From Chrysomallon squamiferum (Eukaryota > Mollusca > Gastropoda > Neomphalida > Peltospiridae): a stretch of DNA of 37,500 nucleotides. Shown here piece after piece: positions 23,096 through 36,907 of this stretch. The first letter of the stretch is position 1. Each line of letters begins with the position of its first letter. The DNA is taken from NCBI GenBank assembly GCA_012295275.1, contig CM022671.1, positions 30,366,250 through 30,403,749 of the forward strand, written 5' to 3'. The notes under the pieces were generated by a model, which saw only the letters and a list, made by a program, of their open reading frames with translations, was not told the DNA's origin and searched no databases. A program made the position numbers and the translations under genes.

Positions 23096-26000
23096 TACTG
23101 ACTTGCAAAACAAAATGTTAGTTTAAATTCCTACAGAGGTAACTGATCTCTCTTCATTGACAAATTTTGAATTTCTTCCATATTAAAATTAATTTATTAA
23201 AATTTATTTGTTTTGTTGTTTCTAGATATTTTACTTTTTCATCATTAAAATTCTTGAAATCCATCAAAATATTGTTTTTTGGGGTTTTTTTGGCTTTTGG
23301 GAAACTGCATATCCTAATTTAATAACTTAAAAAACTCTAAATGAAACAACAAATATTTCCTATGTTGATGTTAAAAAAGAAATATATATATATATATATA
23401 AATGTTTTGAGGAATTTACATAAAACAAAATCTAAATGCTTTGAAGAAAAGAAAGTGAATTGTAAAAACTCACTGATATCCTGGAAGTGTGCTAGGAACT
23501 GTGATTCTGAGTTCTTCATTGTCAGCTTCAGCAGTGCTGTCAACCAGGAAAAACGCTTTCTGAAAGAAAAATGATTCAAGCAGAAGAATAAATAAATGAA
23601 TATTCATTAAACGACATCTCAGAACATTATTAATATTTACAATTATTTTCTGTCAAGCATATGCTTCTTCATATATAATAATTATATATTAATCTTCTTT
23701 AAGCTCAGAGGAGAAGATCAGAATATTAAAATATGAAATAAAAGAGAAGCACTGACATTCTGCAAGCAGATTCTGTTAATTATCAAAATTTAGACCTTTA
23801 AGGAAAACCTTCCCACAGAAAAATTACACAACCAAGATCTTTAGTACATCAGATTTAAAGTTTTGTCTAAAAAGGGGAAACAGTTCTTGGATATATTCTG
23901 AAGATTGTAAAAGCCAAAGAGTTGAAGATGAATTATTCTTCAGTTCATAAAAAAAAATATCAAGATGAAAAAAAACCCACATTTGTAGGTGTAAAAGAAA
24001 TTCTGACTATAATCTTTGAAAACCACGAGATAATGAAATGTCTTTCTGTGTTTTTTTAATGAAATTTTGAATAATAAAGTTTGACTGAACAGTTCTCTGT
24101 TATCTCACTTAGATAAGTAATGTGTACACTGTGAATACTTTTTACCTCTGACCACAGAACAAAGATTCCTTCTCTCCAGTACAGCATTCTGGGTTCACCC
24201 TTCAAAGCAAGCCAGGTCTAAAATGAAATGTTATTAGAATGTTATTATTATTATCAATTACCATTGTAAAGCATATACTGCAGAATCTTCCTGGTATGGA
24301 CATGCACATATACATATAATATTATTTGAATAATTATAACAACAATGATGATGATGATGATAATAATAACAATAATAATAAATAAAAATAATAAATAATA
24401 ATAAAATAATAAGAATAATTATATAATAATAATAAATAATAATAACAATAAATAAATAAATAATAATAATAATGACAGAATGAAACAGAAGAAATAAAAT
24501 AAATTTATTATGACCTACAATGACCTTTGGCATTCTAGAAATAGCTATGTCAGTGACATGAACATACGCACATACTGATTACATATTAAGACTGTACACA
24601 GTAAGCAATAAACAATGAACACCTCTGCCACACTGCTCTGAGAAAACACAATAAGTCTAGCAAGCAGTCGAGACCAGAATCCAAGGGAGTGTAAGGCATG
24701 GTGTAGAAACGGTAAATCTTTTCTGTAAAAAAATAAAACAAAAAATATAATATTTTTAAAATTTATATCAAACAGGTAAATCTTTTCTGTAAAAAAATAA
24801 AACAAAAAATAAAAATATTTTTAAAATTTATATCAAACAGGTAAATCTTTTCTGTAAAAAAATAAAACAAAAAATAAAAATATTTTTAAAATTTATATCA
24901 AACAGGTAAATCTTTTCTGTAAAAAAATAAAACAAAAAATAAAAATATTTTTAAAATTTATATCAAACAGGTAAATCTTTTCTGTAAAAAAATAAAACAA
25001 AAAATAAAAATATTTTTAAAATTTATATCAAACAGGTAAATCTTTTCTGTAAAAAAATAAAAATATTTTTAAAAAACCAAAACTGTAAAAAAAAAAACAA
25101 AAAAAAAATATTTTTAAAATTTATATCAAACAGGTAAATCTTTTTCTAAAAAAATAAAACAAAAAATAAAAAAAAAAATATCAAAAATATTTAAAAAAAA
25201 ATAAAACAAAAATTATTTTTAAAATTTATATCAAACAGGTAAATCTTTTCTGTAAAAAAATAAAACAAAAAATAAAAATATTTTTAAAATTTATATCAAA
25301 CAGATAAATCTTTTCTGTAAAAAAAATAAAAACAAAAAATTAAAATATTTTTAAAATTTATATCAAACAGGTAAATCTTTTCTGTAAAAAAATAAAACAA
25401 AAAATAAAAATATTTTTAAAATTTATATCAAACAGATAAATCTTTTCTGTAAAAAAAATAAAAACAAAATATAAAAATATTTTTAAAATTTATATCAAAC
25501 AGATAAATCTTTTCTGTTAAAAACTAAAAACAAAAAATAAAAATATTTTTAAAATTTATATCAAAAGGTTTTCTCATTGTATGTAGGAACTTCTTCATTA
25601 TGAAATAAAAATTTGAGAGAAAGAAAAATGAATAGAAAATAATAATAATAATAATATTGAACAAATGTGAGAAAAGAAAAATATTATGAAAATGATTTCT
25701 AAAATAATTTTTTATTATTATTATATTTTATTATTTTTATTTATTTACTTTTTTATTTTTTATTTTTATTTATTTATGTATTTATTATTATATTATTGTT
25801 GTTGTTATTATTATTATTGTTGTTGTTGTTATTGTTATTATTATTGTTATTGTTATTATAATTTTTTTGTTATTACTATTACTGTTGTTGTTTTTATGAT
25901 TATTGTTATTATTGTTTTGTTGCTGTTGTCATTGTTGTAATATTTTGGCTATAAACAAGTAATTATTGATAATTTATATCTTTTTATATTTTAATTTTTA

Positions 26001-28364
26001 ACGTTTTTTAATAATTTATTTTATATTTTATTGTTTGGTAGTAACAAGAATAAAAACCTTGGTTAGGCATTTTAAATGCAGGTTTTTTAACTGGAAGTCT
26101 GCAAGGAATCAGAAGATCTGTATCATTTCTTGGGAGGGCAATTTCAAATCTGAAAATATATGAAAATAAATCATTTAATATATTAACATATTATTATTAT
26201 TATTATTATCTTCTTCTTCTTCTTCTTCTTTTATCATTATCATTATTAAAATCATCTATCGTTATCATCATTGCTTGTTGTTTTTATTACTGTTTTTTTA
26301 ATGCTTCATTGATTGTTCAGTGCTTAAAAAAGAATGATTTTGATAGCTGTATAATAATTAGAAATAAGGTTTATAAATAAGTTATTAAAACATTTGCAAC
26401 ACAATTATAATTATGAACAAAAGGTTCTAAAAAAAAATCAAACATTTGACATTTGGAAAAGGTCTAAAAGAAAAGTTGAAATTATCATATTAATTTAGCA
26501 TGTTATTGCACACACACACACACACACACACAATGTGAAAAAACTCACTTCTCAAGAAGTTTGAGGTATTGGTCTATGAGATCTGGAGGAAACTTTGTAT
26601 CTTGAAAAAGTAGTTTTACTGATTTTTTGGCCATAATCTGCAATAAAATATAAAAAATTTTAAATACCAACAAAAACTGAAGAAAATGTAATGTTGTGTG
26701 GAGGTCAATGTTAAAACAAAAATACTCTAATCAAAAAAAAAAATTTCAATATTTAATAATGAAATTTTTATCTACCTGTTTAAATTAACCACATTTTTAA
26801 TAATTTTTCTTTTCTTTTTATTTTTTTTAATTTTTTTAATCTATTGTGCATTTACTCTTTCCGTGAAATCTCTTTTTTCTATCCAATATATATAGAGATG
26901 AAAATGGAGTTACCAAAAAGACTCTTTCTATAAATAAAACTACCCCTTCTGCTCTAATAAATTGCTTTTCATTTCTCTCACTTTCCCCATGAGATCTTTC
27001 TTTCCAATAGATAAATAAATTTCAAAAACATATCTCAACAAAAATGATGTCTCAACATTTTCTTTCAGTTGAAAAAACAGTTACAGTTACCCCATCCGGA
27101 CTAATGAAAGGATTTTCGTTCTCAAACGTGACAATTCGAGCCATCATCTGACACAGCCAGCCTGGGTCGATGAAGTAGAAATCCTGCAGCCTCAGGCTTG
27201 TCTCGTTGTAATGCAGCAGCATGCCCCCTTCATGCAGGAACCGTACAGCCTGTAGAATGAATTCCCACTGCTTTAATAGCACAGCAAAACATTTGTTTTT
27301 GAAATTAATGAATTTAAAAAATAATACACAAACAGTAATTGTGACTGTTATGTTATTCCTGAAATATGATTTTAAAAAATTTGGTATTCTTGAATACAAA
27401 TAAATGTATGGTTTTCATGAAATATAATTTGAAATCTGGTATTCTTGGATAAAAAAATAAAATTATGTTATTCCTGAAAGTGGATTTCAAAGCTGGTATT
27501 CATTAATAGAAATAAAATTATGGAATTGACGAAAGAATTTAAAATCGGCTGTTCTTGAACAAAAATTATGTTATTGTAATTCCTGAAACAGAATTTATAA
27601 TCTGGTATTCCTGAATAAAATTAAGTTCTGATGAAATAAAATTTAAAATCTGGTATTCATGAATAAAAATAAAATAATGGTTTTCATGAAACAGATTATA
27701 AAATCAGGTATAAAATAAAAACAAAATTATGTTATTCCTGAAATATTTAAAATCTGGTATTCTTGAGTAAAAACTATGTTCTGACATTCATGAAATTCAA
27801 TTTAAGATCTGATATTCTTGAATAAAAATAAAAATTATGGGGTTGTTTTTTTCTTCAGGAAACTGTATTTAGAATCTGGTGTTCCTGAATCAGAGTATAA
27901 CTGTGGTATTCCTGAAATAAAGTATTTAAAACTTCAGTGAAGACAATGAGACCTGTTGCAACTCCTCTTCTTCGTCCAGATCAAGTCTTTCATTTCTGAC
28001 AATCTCTTTGAGCTGGGCATGCTGTATCACTGGGTGACTTTTGGCTACCTCTGACAGAATCTCCACCAGTTTCTGTAAGTATAATATTAATTTTTAAATA
28101 TTTAATTATATTATTTCACGTTTTTTTTCTTTTTATGATTTTTTTTTGTTTTTGTTACTGTTAAGGGTTTATTGTTATCATTATTATTAATTGTTTTTTT
28201 TATCATGGTTGTTGTTGTTATTAGTAGTAGTAGTAGTAGTGGTAGTGGTAGTGGAAGTAGTAATAGTAGTGATAGTGTTAGTGGCAGTAGTACTAGTTAT
28301 ATTATTAGTAGTGATAGTAGTTGTAGTAGTAGTAGGAGTTGTGATGATCGTAGTAGTTGTTGAA

Positions 28365-28405
<41 letters not shown>

Positions 28406-28755
28406 TACTATATTTTATTTACATCATTCAAAATGTGTAACAAAATAATAAATTTTTATCAAAATCAGTACAATTAATACATTTTCATAATAATTTTAAA
28501 TGTCATTTGTTTTTTAAATTTTTTTAAAAAGCATATTTGTTCCAGTATCTACAAATACAATATAAATTTATATTTTTTTTTTATTAGTAGACACAAATTT
28601 TATTTTTATATTTTGATACAATTGCAAAAAACTTACAACATAACTGGCTGGTCTCTTTTGTCCCATGACAGGAATTCCTTTGATCTTGTAACTGAAATGT
28701 GTATGTGTATGTACATATGTATGTATATATATATATATTGATTTATTCATTTATG

Positions 28756-28790
<35 letters not shown>

Positions 28791-28926
28791 CATTAATTCA
28801 CACATACACACATATATTAATTTAACTAAAATATTTCAAATATTTAAAATGTAAATGGGGTGTAATATAATATAATAGAATAGAATATAACAATAAATTG
28901 TGGGTTTCTTTTATATGTTTTAGTAT

Positions 28927-28957
<31 letters not shown>

Positions 28958-29872
28958 ATAACATTTCATATCAATATAGATATTAACAAGACAACATTAT
29001 CTTTATTTATTGTTACTGATATCAAGTTACTATATTCTATTATATTATGTTATATTATACTACATTACATTTGAAATATCTAAGTCTAATCAACTTACCT
29101 AGCAATAACATATTTAGATTGACTATAAATCTGAAGAAAATTGTAACATTTTTACAGGTGAATATCAATATAAACACATTCTCACAGAAATATTGAACAA
29201 ACAAACAGATCTTTTCACTAACTCATCAATGATTTTCCACAACATGGATCTCAGAGTTTTCAGTTCTGGATTCTCAGAGGTACAGTCCACTTCAGTTGCC
29301 CACTTAATAACTGGAAAACCTAACACACAACATAATAATAATAATAATAATAATAATATAATAATAATAATAATAATAATAATATAATAATAATAATATA
29401 ATAATATAATAATAATAATAATAATAATAATATAATTGTTGTTATTATAAATAAAAACGTAAATAAATTAATAGCAATAACAATAATATTAACAATAAAT
29501 AAATAAATACTGAACAACAATATTAATAATAATAATAATAATAATACATAAACATATAATTATAAAACAAATACACATAAACACAAATATATAAACTATA
29601 TATTTGTGTTTTTGAAACGGCTTTATTTCATGAATGTATATTCAAGTAGATATCTGAAACAGTTTGATTGAAAATACTGTTTAATTTGGTAAGACGACAT
29701 GATTTTATGGTCTCTGTATATGAGAGAGAGTGAAGGAAAAAGAAGGCATACGCAAGTTCACAGAATACCTGATTTATGCATCAAATCGCCCAGTTTATCT
29801 CTGATCTCTGACACGTATACTTCTCTTAGTTCTGAAAGCAAAACAGAAACTGGACTACTTAAATCAGGTTGG

Positions 29873-29916
<44 letters not shown>

Positions 29917-32667
29917 ATATGTGTTTGTTTGTGTGTGTGTCTTTGTGTGTGTTGATGGCTGTCTGTGTTTGTTTATGTTTGTATGTGTTTATGTTCATTT
30001 GTGTGTGCTTATGACTGCATGATTGTGTTTATATTTGTCTGTGTGTGCATGCATGTGCACATATGTACATGTTAAGTGATATATGACATAAAAAAAATAA
30101 AAAAAGTGTCTGTATAAACAATGTTGTGATTATTCCTAAATAAAAGCAGATGGAAGAAATTAACAACACAGAAAGGAAACAAAGCAATGAAAATTTATTA
30201 TTTTATAATATTCTGCTTATGAAAATAGTGTAATTTTATTTTAGTCTCCATTTTAGCCAATTGCAAATAAAACAGGAAGACAAGAACCTGGTGAAAGTTG
30301 GTCATAGTGAGTTCCTACGACAATAACAGGACATCCAGGGGCTCTAAAGAAAATGTTTGACAACCATGGCTTGAGATCATCAATCTCCTGAGGTCCTTTT
30401 GTGATGTCGTATACAACCTGCAACGAATAAATCTTTTTAATTAACAGTGTGAACAAATCTGTTATTTTCTTGTCATATTCGGTTAAGAGCAAACCTGATA
30501 AAAAATTTAAAAAAAGTAATTGTGATAATTAAAAAATATATTTTATCTGTTTGAATATATGATTAGATATTTCAAGGATGTGAAAATATTCTTTCTGTTT
30601 TCACAGTCGTGCATATTATTTTGTAATATTGTTGTAACAGTATTAACATTACAGGCAAAGTGTGGTCCATTTATTTTGTGAGCCATCTAATACCTGAACT
30701 TAACAATCACACAATGAATAATATCAAGATATAATATATATGTGTAGTCCCTAAAAATAACAGTATGAGGCTCAGTGCCTAAAGATTCGCCAGATGCATA
30801 GATGGAGCTTGAGTCCACCTCAACATATAAACTGCAAGCCAAAACCCTAGAAGATGCAAGGTAGATAACTCTAAGTAAAATGCTTACAAGGTAAACAGCT
30901 CTGTTGGATAAAAAACACTGGTGTGTGCTGTAGAATTCCTCCTGCCCAGCAAAGTCCCAGGTGCTGGCAGTGTACACAACATTTTTACCTTTCCTTGACC
31001 ATTCATATCTGAAAAATAATAAAAAATAATAACAATGATGATCATGATGATACAATAATAATAACAACAACAACAACAACTATGATGATGAGGAGGAGGA
31101 GGAGGAGGAGGAAAGAAATAATAAATTCTTACAAAAATGTTGCTCACACTCCAAGTTCTACAGATAATTCTTATTTTAATTTTTTTTTTTTTTCACACAA
31201 AATATAAAAAAGAGGATATTTATTGTATTTAAATAATATGTGTAATTATATATATTTGAAGTCATTATTAAATATTTCATAATTATTACTATATTTTTTA
31301 AAATTATTATTATTACATTATTTTAAATGTCTGAAATTTAATGTCTGAAACATTTTTAACTAAATAATCTCACTTCCAGTCCTCCACAATAACGCCAACA
31401 GTTTGCTCAGTCTTTTGTGGCTTTTGTTTAGGGTGCTTTAACGCCTTCAGTAGAGTAGACTTGCCTCGCCCTCCATAACCAATGACCATCAGCTTTATAC
31501 GGTAATAAGGTCTAGCCTATAAAGGGAGATAACAAAATAAATAAAAGGGAGATAACAACAAATTGAAGAGAAAGCCAGAAAAATATGAAAAGGGAGATAA
31601 CAAAGAAATGCAGGTAATAAAATAATGCAAAACACATGATAAACAGTCCAAAGGGAGAAAACAAAATGAAAGAAGATGGAAGAAATTATTACACAGAATG
31701 GAAACAAAACAATGAACATTTTATATTTTATAATATTTTGCTTATGAAAATAGTGTAATTTTGTATTAATCTCCAGATTAGCCAAGTTTCTTTCATGATG
31801 AAATGACAGTTTCATTTAATCTGTTTTTTATATTTCACAGAATTAATTCTTACTGATACCTTTTTCAGTCTGTTATGGAGGTACATGATCAGATCTGTTT
31901 TGCTTCCCTTCAACAAACTGTCATCCAAGTCCAGATTTAAGCCATCCAGTGGCATCTGTGAAAAATTACAAATAATGAAAAATGTATTAATAAAATGTGT
32001 TTTCAGTGTGAACCACAGCTATGAAGCTGATATGAACATGCCAGTGGTCACATACTTACACCAATAAAAACACATTCACACAAACAGGCATTCAGATAAA
32101 CATACAAACACACAAACTCATAGACAGACAGACAGACAGCCTGAATGAAGTATAGAAACACAGACAAAAAGAAAACTACACAACAAAATAAGCATACCCA
32201 GATAAACTTATATATCTTTCTTTCTCTCTCAAACCAAACATGAACATACATGAATATATACATTAGCATTCACACACACAAATACACACAGACACACACA
32301 CATACACACATCTTATAATAACAATAACAAGCTTTCAGAACATTTAAGGAAAAGAACAGCCTGCAATCTTTCACACAACAACAACAACAACAACATTACA
32401 TTTAATAAATGTAAGTTGACAGTTACCTCCCAGATCTTGGAACAACGTCCCAGTTCATCAGGTAAAGTAGATAATGACTTGTTGTGGCTGATGTCAAATG
32501 ACTCCAGTGAAACCATGTTGCCGATGTCCTTTGGAAGCTGACAAAGGTTCAAATACAAATGTATATGGATCTTTAAAATGATAATGGTGACCTGTGTATT
32601 CTTGTGATGACACATGAATACACGAATGTTGTTAGTGACCTTTAAAACAGGTAATATTTATTATAGT

Positions 32668-32701
<34 letters not shown>

Positions 32702-33091
32702 AAGTGTGTGTGTGGCATACAACCTTTTGATTAATATGATTCCAGAACTGTAGTTAATTGTTTTAGAACTGTTTATACTGATCTAAGTAATGTTGAAGTA
32801 ACATGGTAAAATAGTATTTACTGATGTATTTTAAATAATCAATTTTATTCTGGAAACAATGTTTGAAATTTTGCATATAAAAGCAAATTCTTTGTAATAT
32901 ATATATACACATATATATTATTTGGGAGATAACAGTTGGTCCTGTAATATAATTATTAAAGTGCTGTTACCTCTGAAAGTTTGTTAGAAGCAATATGAAA
33001 CTTCTCTACTTTGGCCCATAATTTCACTCCATCCAAGTTTAACTTTGAAATAAAAAATCGTAATTAATTATACAGTTGTAAGAGAATTAAT

Positions 33092-33134
<43 letters not shown>

Positions 33135-36100
33135 GTAATAACAATAGTGATAATGATAATAATAGTAATAACAATAGTGATAATGATGCTGATGATGGTA
33201 ATGATAACAATAATAATAATAATGATAATAGTAATATTAATAATCATGATGATGATTATGATAATAATAACAGTAGTAGTAGTAGTTAAAGTAGAAAGAA
33301 CCATAAAAGAATTAAAACAAAAAATGAACACATTTTACATTTTCATATTATTTTATTTGTGCATTTTTCTCTTATCAGAAACATATTTAATTTTGAGAAT
33401 ATTTTTTTGCTTTTAAGACTTTAGTTTTAAGTCAGTTTTGTAATTATCAGTTTTATCCATTCAAAATTTTTGTTTTTATTTAGATAATATAGCAATCTCA
33501 TTTTCAGGTTTTTAAGTTTTCACTTTGGTAGGATACATTCAAGAAATTATTCATCTCATAAACAAGACATTCAAAACATTATTAATCTTATGAAGTAGAT
33601 GAAATCAGAATAGAATAGGGAATCAGTTTTTATTTACTCAAGTTTAGCTTTCATGTACGAACAGTCGGGATATTGTAACAGCTGTTTACCTTGGCTATGT
33701 TGTTTTGAGAGACCAGGATCTGTTTGAGGATCTGTGACTTCCACATTGAAGGAGGTGGGAGCCCTTCCAGACCGTTGTTTGACAGGTCTATCGAGCGCAG
33801 GCTGGAATATTTTAAACCAAGACAGTACATACAGCTGATATTTAGTATAAATTATTTATATGTACATGTATGTGTGTTTCTGTATGTGTGTATATGCATG
33901 TGTTTGTGAGTATGTTTTTACACACGTTTGTCTGTCTGTAGATACATAAACAGACAGAGAGATAGAAATACAGATAGATAGAGAGATATAAACAGATAGA
34001 TAGTCAGATAGTCAAATACGTAGATTTGGATATGAATGTAGATATACGTAGATTTGGATATAAATGTAGATATACATACATGCATGCATATGTAAAGAAA
34101 TATATATATATATGATATACAGTTCATATATGTGTTATGGGATGACACATAGGTCAAGATAATATACGAAAGGATAAACAAGATGGACCAGTAGATGTAA
34201 ATAAATACAAGTGATCTCACAGTATGAAATGTAGGAAATGGCATAAAAAGGAATATATGAAATATTTTACAATCTGGAATATAATGCACAAAAGGTAAAA
34301 ACACACTATTAACCTGCATTTGCTGAAAATGTACACATACATAAATTAAACAAATTTATATCATCTTTTGCCTAGAAAAACTAACCTTGGAAGTTCTAAG
34401 ATGAACTTTGGAATAAAGAACGGAGCTTTTTCTATCAGTCTGTTTGTACCCAGTTTCAGTAAGCACAAGTTCGGCAGACATTTTGAAATCTCTTCACTCG
34501 GGAGATGACCTGGAAAGGAAACAGTCACAGTTAACTGAATTTTCAGAACAGTGACGTGTTTTTCTACCTTTTAGAACTGTTTTATAATAATTTATAGTCA
34601 CTTAAATCATTTTTTCTGAAATCCATTATAATTATAATAATTAGAAATTCTACAAAATGTTTTTTAAAAATTTTCTTTGTCTTCTGCATGAAATAATATA
34701 TGCTAATTTTTACAATTCAACAAATTGAAGAACACACACACACACACACACACACAGAACACACATTAATAGTTTCTAAATTTGAAGATTTCCAAAAAAG
34801 TTCACTCACTCAGTTTGTTATTCAAAGCTTCCAGTGTTTCCAGTGTTGAACACGCAGACACGAAGTTGTCTGGGATTGTTTCAATCTCATTGTGAGAAAG
34901 GATTAATGTTTTCAGTTTGGGTAACTTCAGAGCAACCCCTTTAAGAGACTTCAGCTTATTTCTAAAATTCACAAAAATAAGATAATTTACATAATAATAA
35001 TAATTATTATTATTACTATTAATATTATTATGATGATGATGATGATTTTTATAAATTTTACTAATGGTGATATGAACAGACTCATTATATTTTGCATGTT
35101 TTCACGTTTGAAAAGATCAGCATCTACCATTATTTTTTTTACTTTAGTCTTTGCTAATAATAGAGCTTGTTCTGTAATAAAGCTCCAGATTAAAAATGCC
35201 AAAGAACAATATAAAATGCATATAGCTTATTTACTCTTTGTAATGTCAAAAGAGGAAATTGAAAAGATAATACATAAATTCTTTTGATAAATAAATAACA
35301 GCAATAAACCATGAACTAATATTTTCAAAAATGACTTATTTTTTTAAGTGAATAACATTTAAAATATTTCTACCTTCTGTACAAATTACCTTGCAAGGGA
35401 GAGAACTTCCAAGTGTGGCATAACTTTATCCAAGATGGTAGGAAACTGACACAGACCATTGGAATCTAGATGTAACTTACAAAGACTGTGAGAAGCATTA
35501 GTGACGTCAGTTTTTGAAATGTGTGATATCTGAAATGATAAAGGTAAATATTAAAAGCAATGATATATAAAAAAATATAAAAATTTGTATTGGAGATAAT
35601 TTCAGAAGAAACAAAAAAGACAATTAAATAGTTTGAGTAGAAATAAGAAAAATTATCATTTGTGACCCATCACATAGAATCAAGTCTTAAGTCACATGGC
35701 CAAGTATTAATATTTAAACTCACAACAGAGGGATGACACCAAACATTTTACTTTAATATTTTGTTAAAAATTTATTTTATATATACACTTTATATTGATA
35801 GATGTTAATCCTCAGGCATTTTTTGAGCACTTTTTGAATGCTTTCATTAATTCAAAATAAGACAGAATTGTTTTTTACGCCAACTTTTCCAACTGCCATC
35901 ACATTTTTTTTTTAGATGTAGCAAGGAAACAGAGAGATCTGTGATGTATCAGAATGAAGCTTATGGAATCAGCCATCAGTAAATGTTCATAACTCCAAAA
36001 TGCAGGCTTAGAACCTGTTTCAGTGTAATGGGTCACACATATCTATTTGTCTTTATGATGAAATCAAAGATGAAAGTAAATAGGTAATATAAATAATACA

Positions 36101-36876
36101 GTTAACATTTGTGACAATAACAAATTTAGTTAATGTAATGGGAAATGGCCCAAGAGGATGAAAATGCATAAAAAAATAGAGTTACCTTGTTGTTGGAGAG
36201 ATTGAGAGAATGCAGTCTAGGACAAAGCAACACTTCTTGTGGGAAAACAGTCAGATGATTGTCTTGAAAATTCAGATATTCAAGTTGAGATAAATGCTGT
36301 AATAATAATAACAGTAGAAATAAAAAAAAAAAAAATTTAATCAATTAAAAACAATTAGGACTTGCTAATTAATAACATAATTTCAGGTACATATGAAGAT
36401 TCTGTATTCAAAGTTTGAAATACATACTGTTAAATACATTTTTTTTATATTATCTTTAAGAAATAGATATATAAATAAATATTAACTCAGGATGTATTAT
36501 AATTTCATTCTGATCCAAACAATTAAGACAAAAATCATACATCAAATAATCCTCTGGGCAATGTCTGCAACTTGTTACTGTGAAGGTCAAGGCTTTCAAG
36601 GGCAGAGAACTGCTTTAGGAAAGATGGCCCAGCAGAGGTTAAAGAATCCAAACTGTCAATGTGGTTGGCTGATACGTCCAGACTTGTGAGAGGATAATTT
36701 ACATTTTGTGTTCTCAGTTTATTTCTGTCTGAAGAATTACTCAATGGGTGAATTTCAAAGTCTGCAGAAAATGAAAATGTTTACAAATTAATATATATAA
36801 ATACATACATATATATATAAATGCATACACAGAGACATACACAAATAGGACAACAAACACTCAAAGACACATATAT

Positions 36877-36907
<31 letters not shown>

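Noticed and set aside
24711-25566. Regular direct repeats resembling a CRISPR array
   Set aside because: Units are contiguous tandem copies with no unique spacers, in an animal intron; it is a minisatellite.
28172-28448. Serine-rich and valine-rich frames on the plus strand
   Set aside because: Products of the diverged (AGT)n and (TTA)n arrays in a LRRK2 intron.
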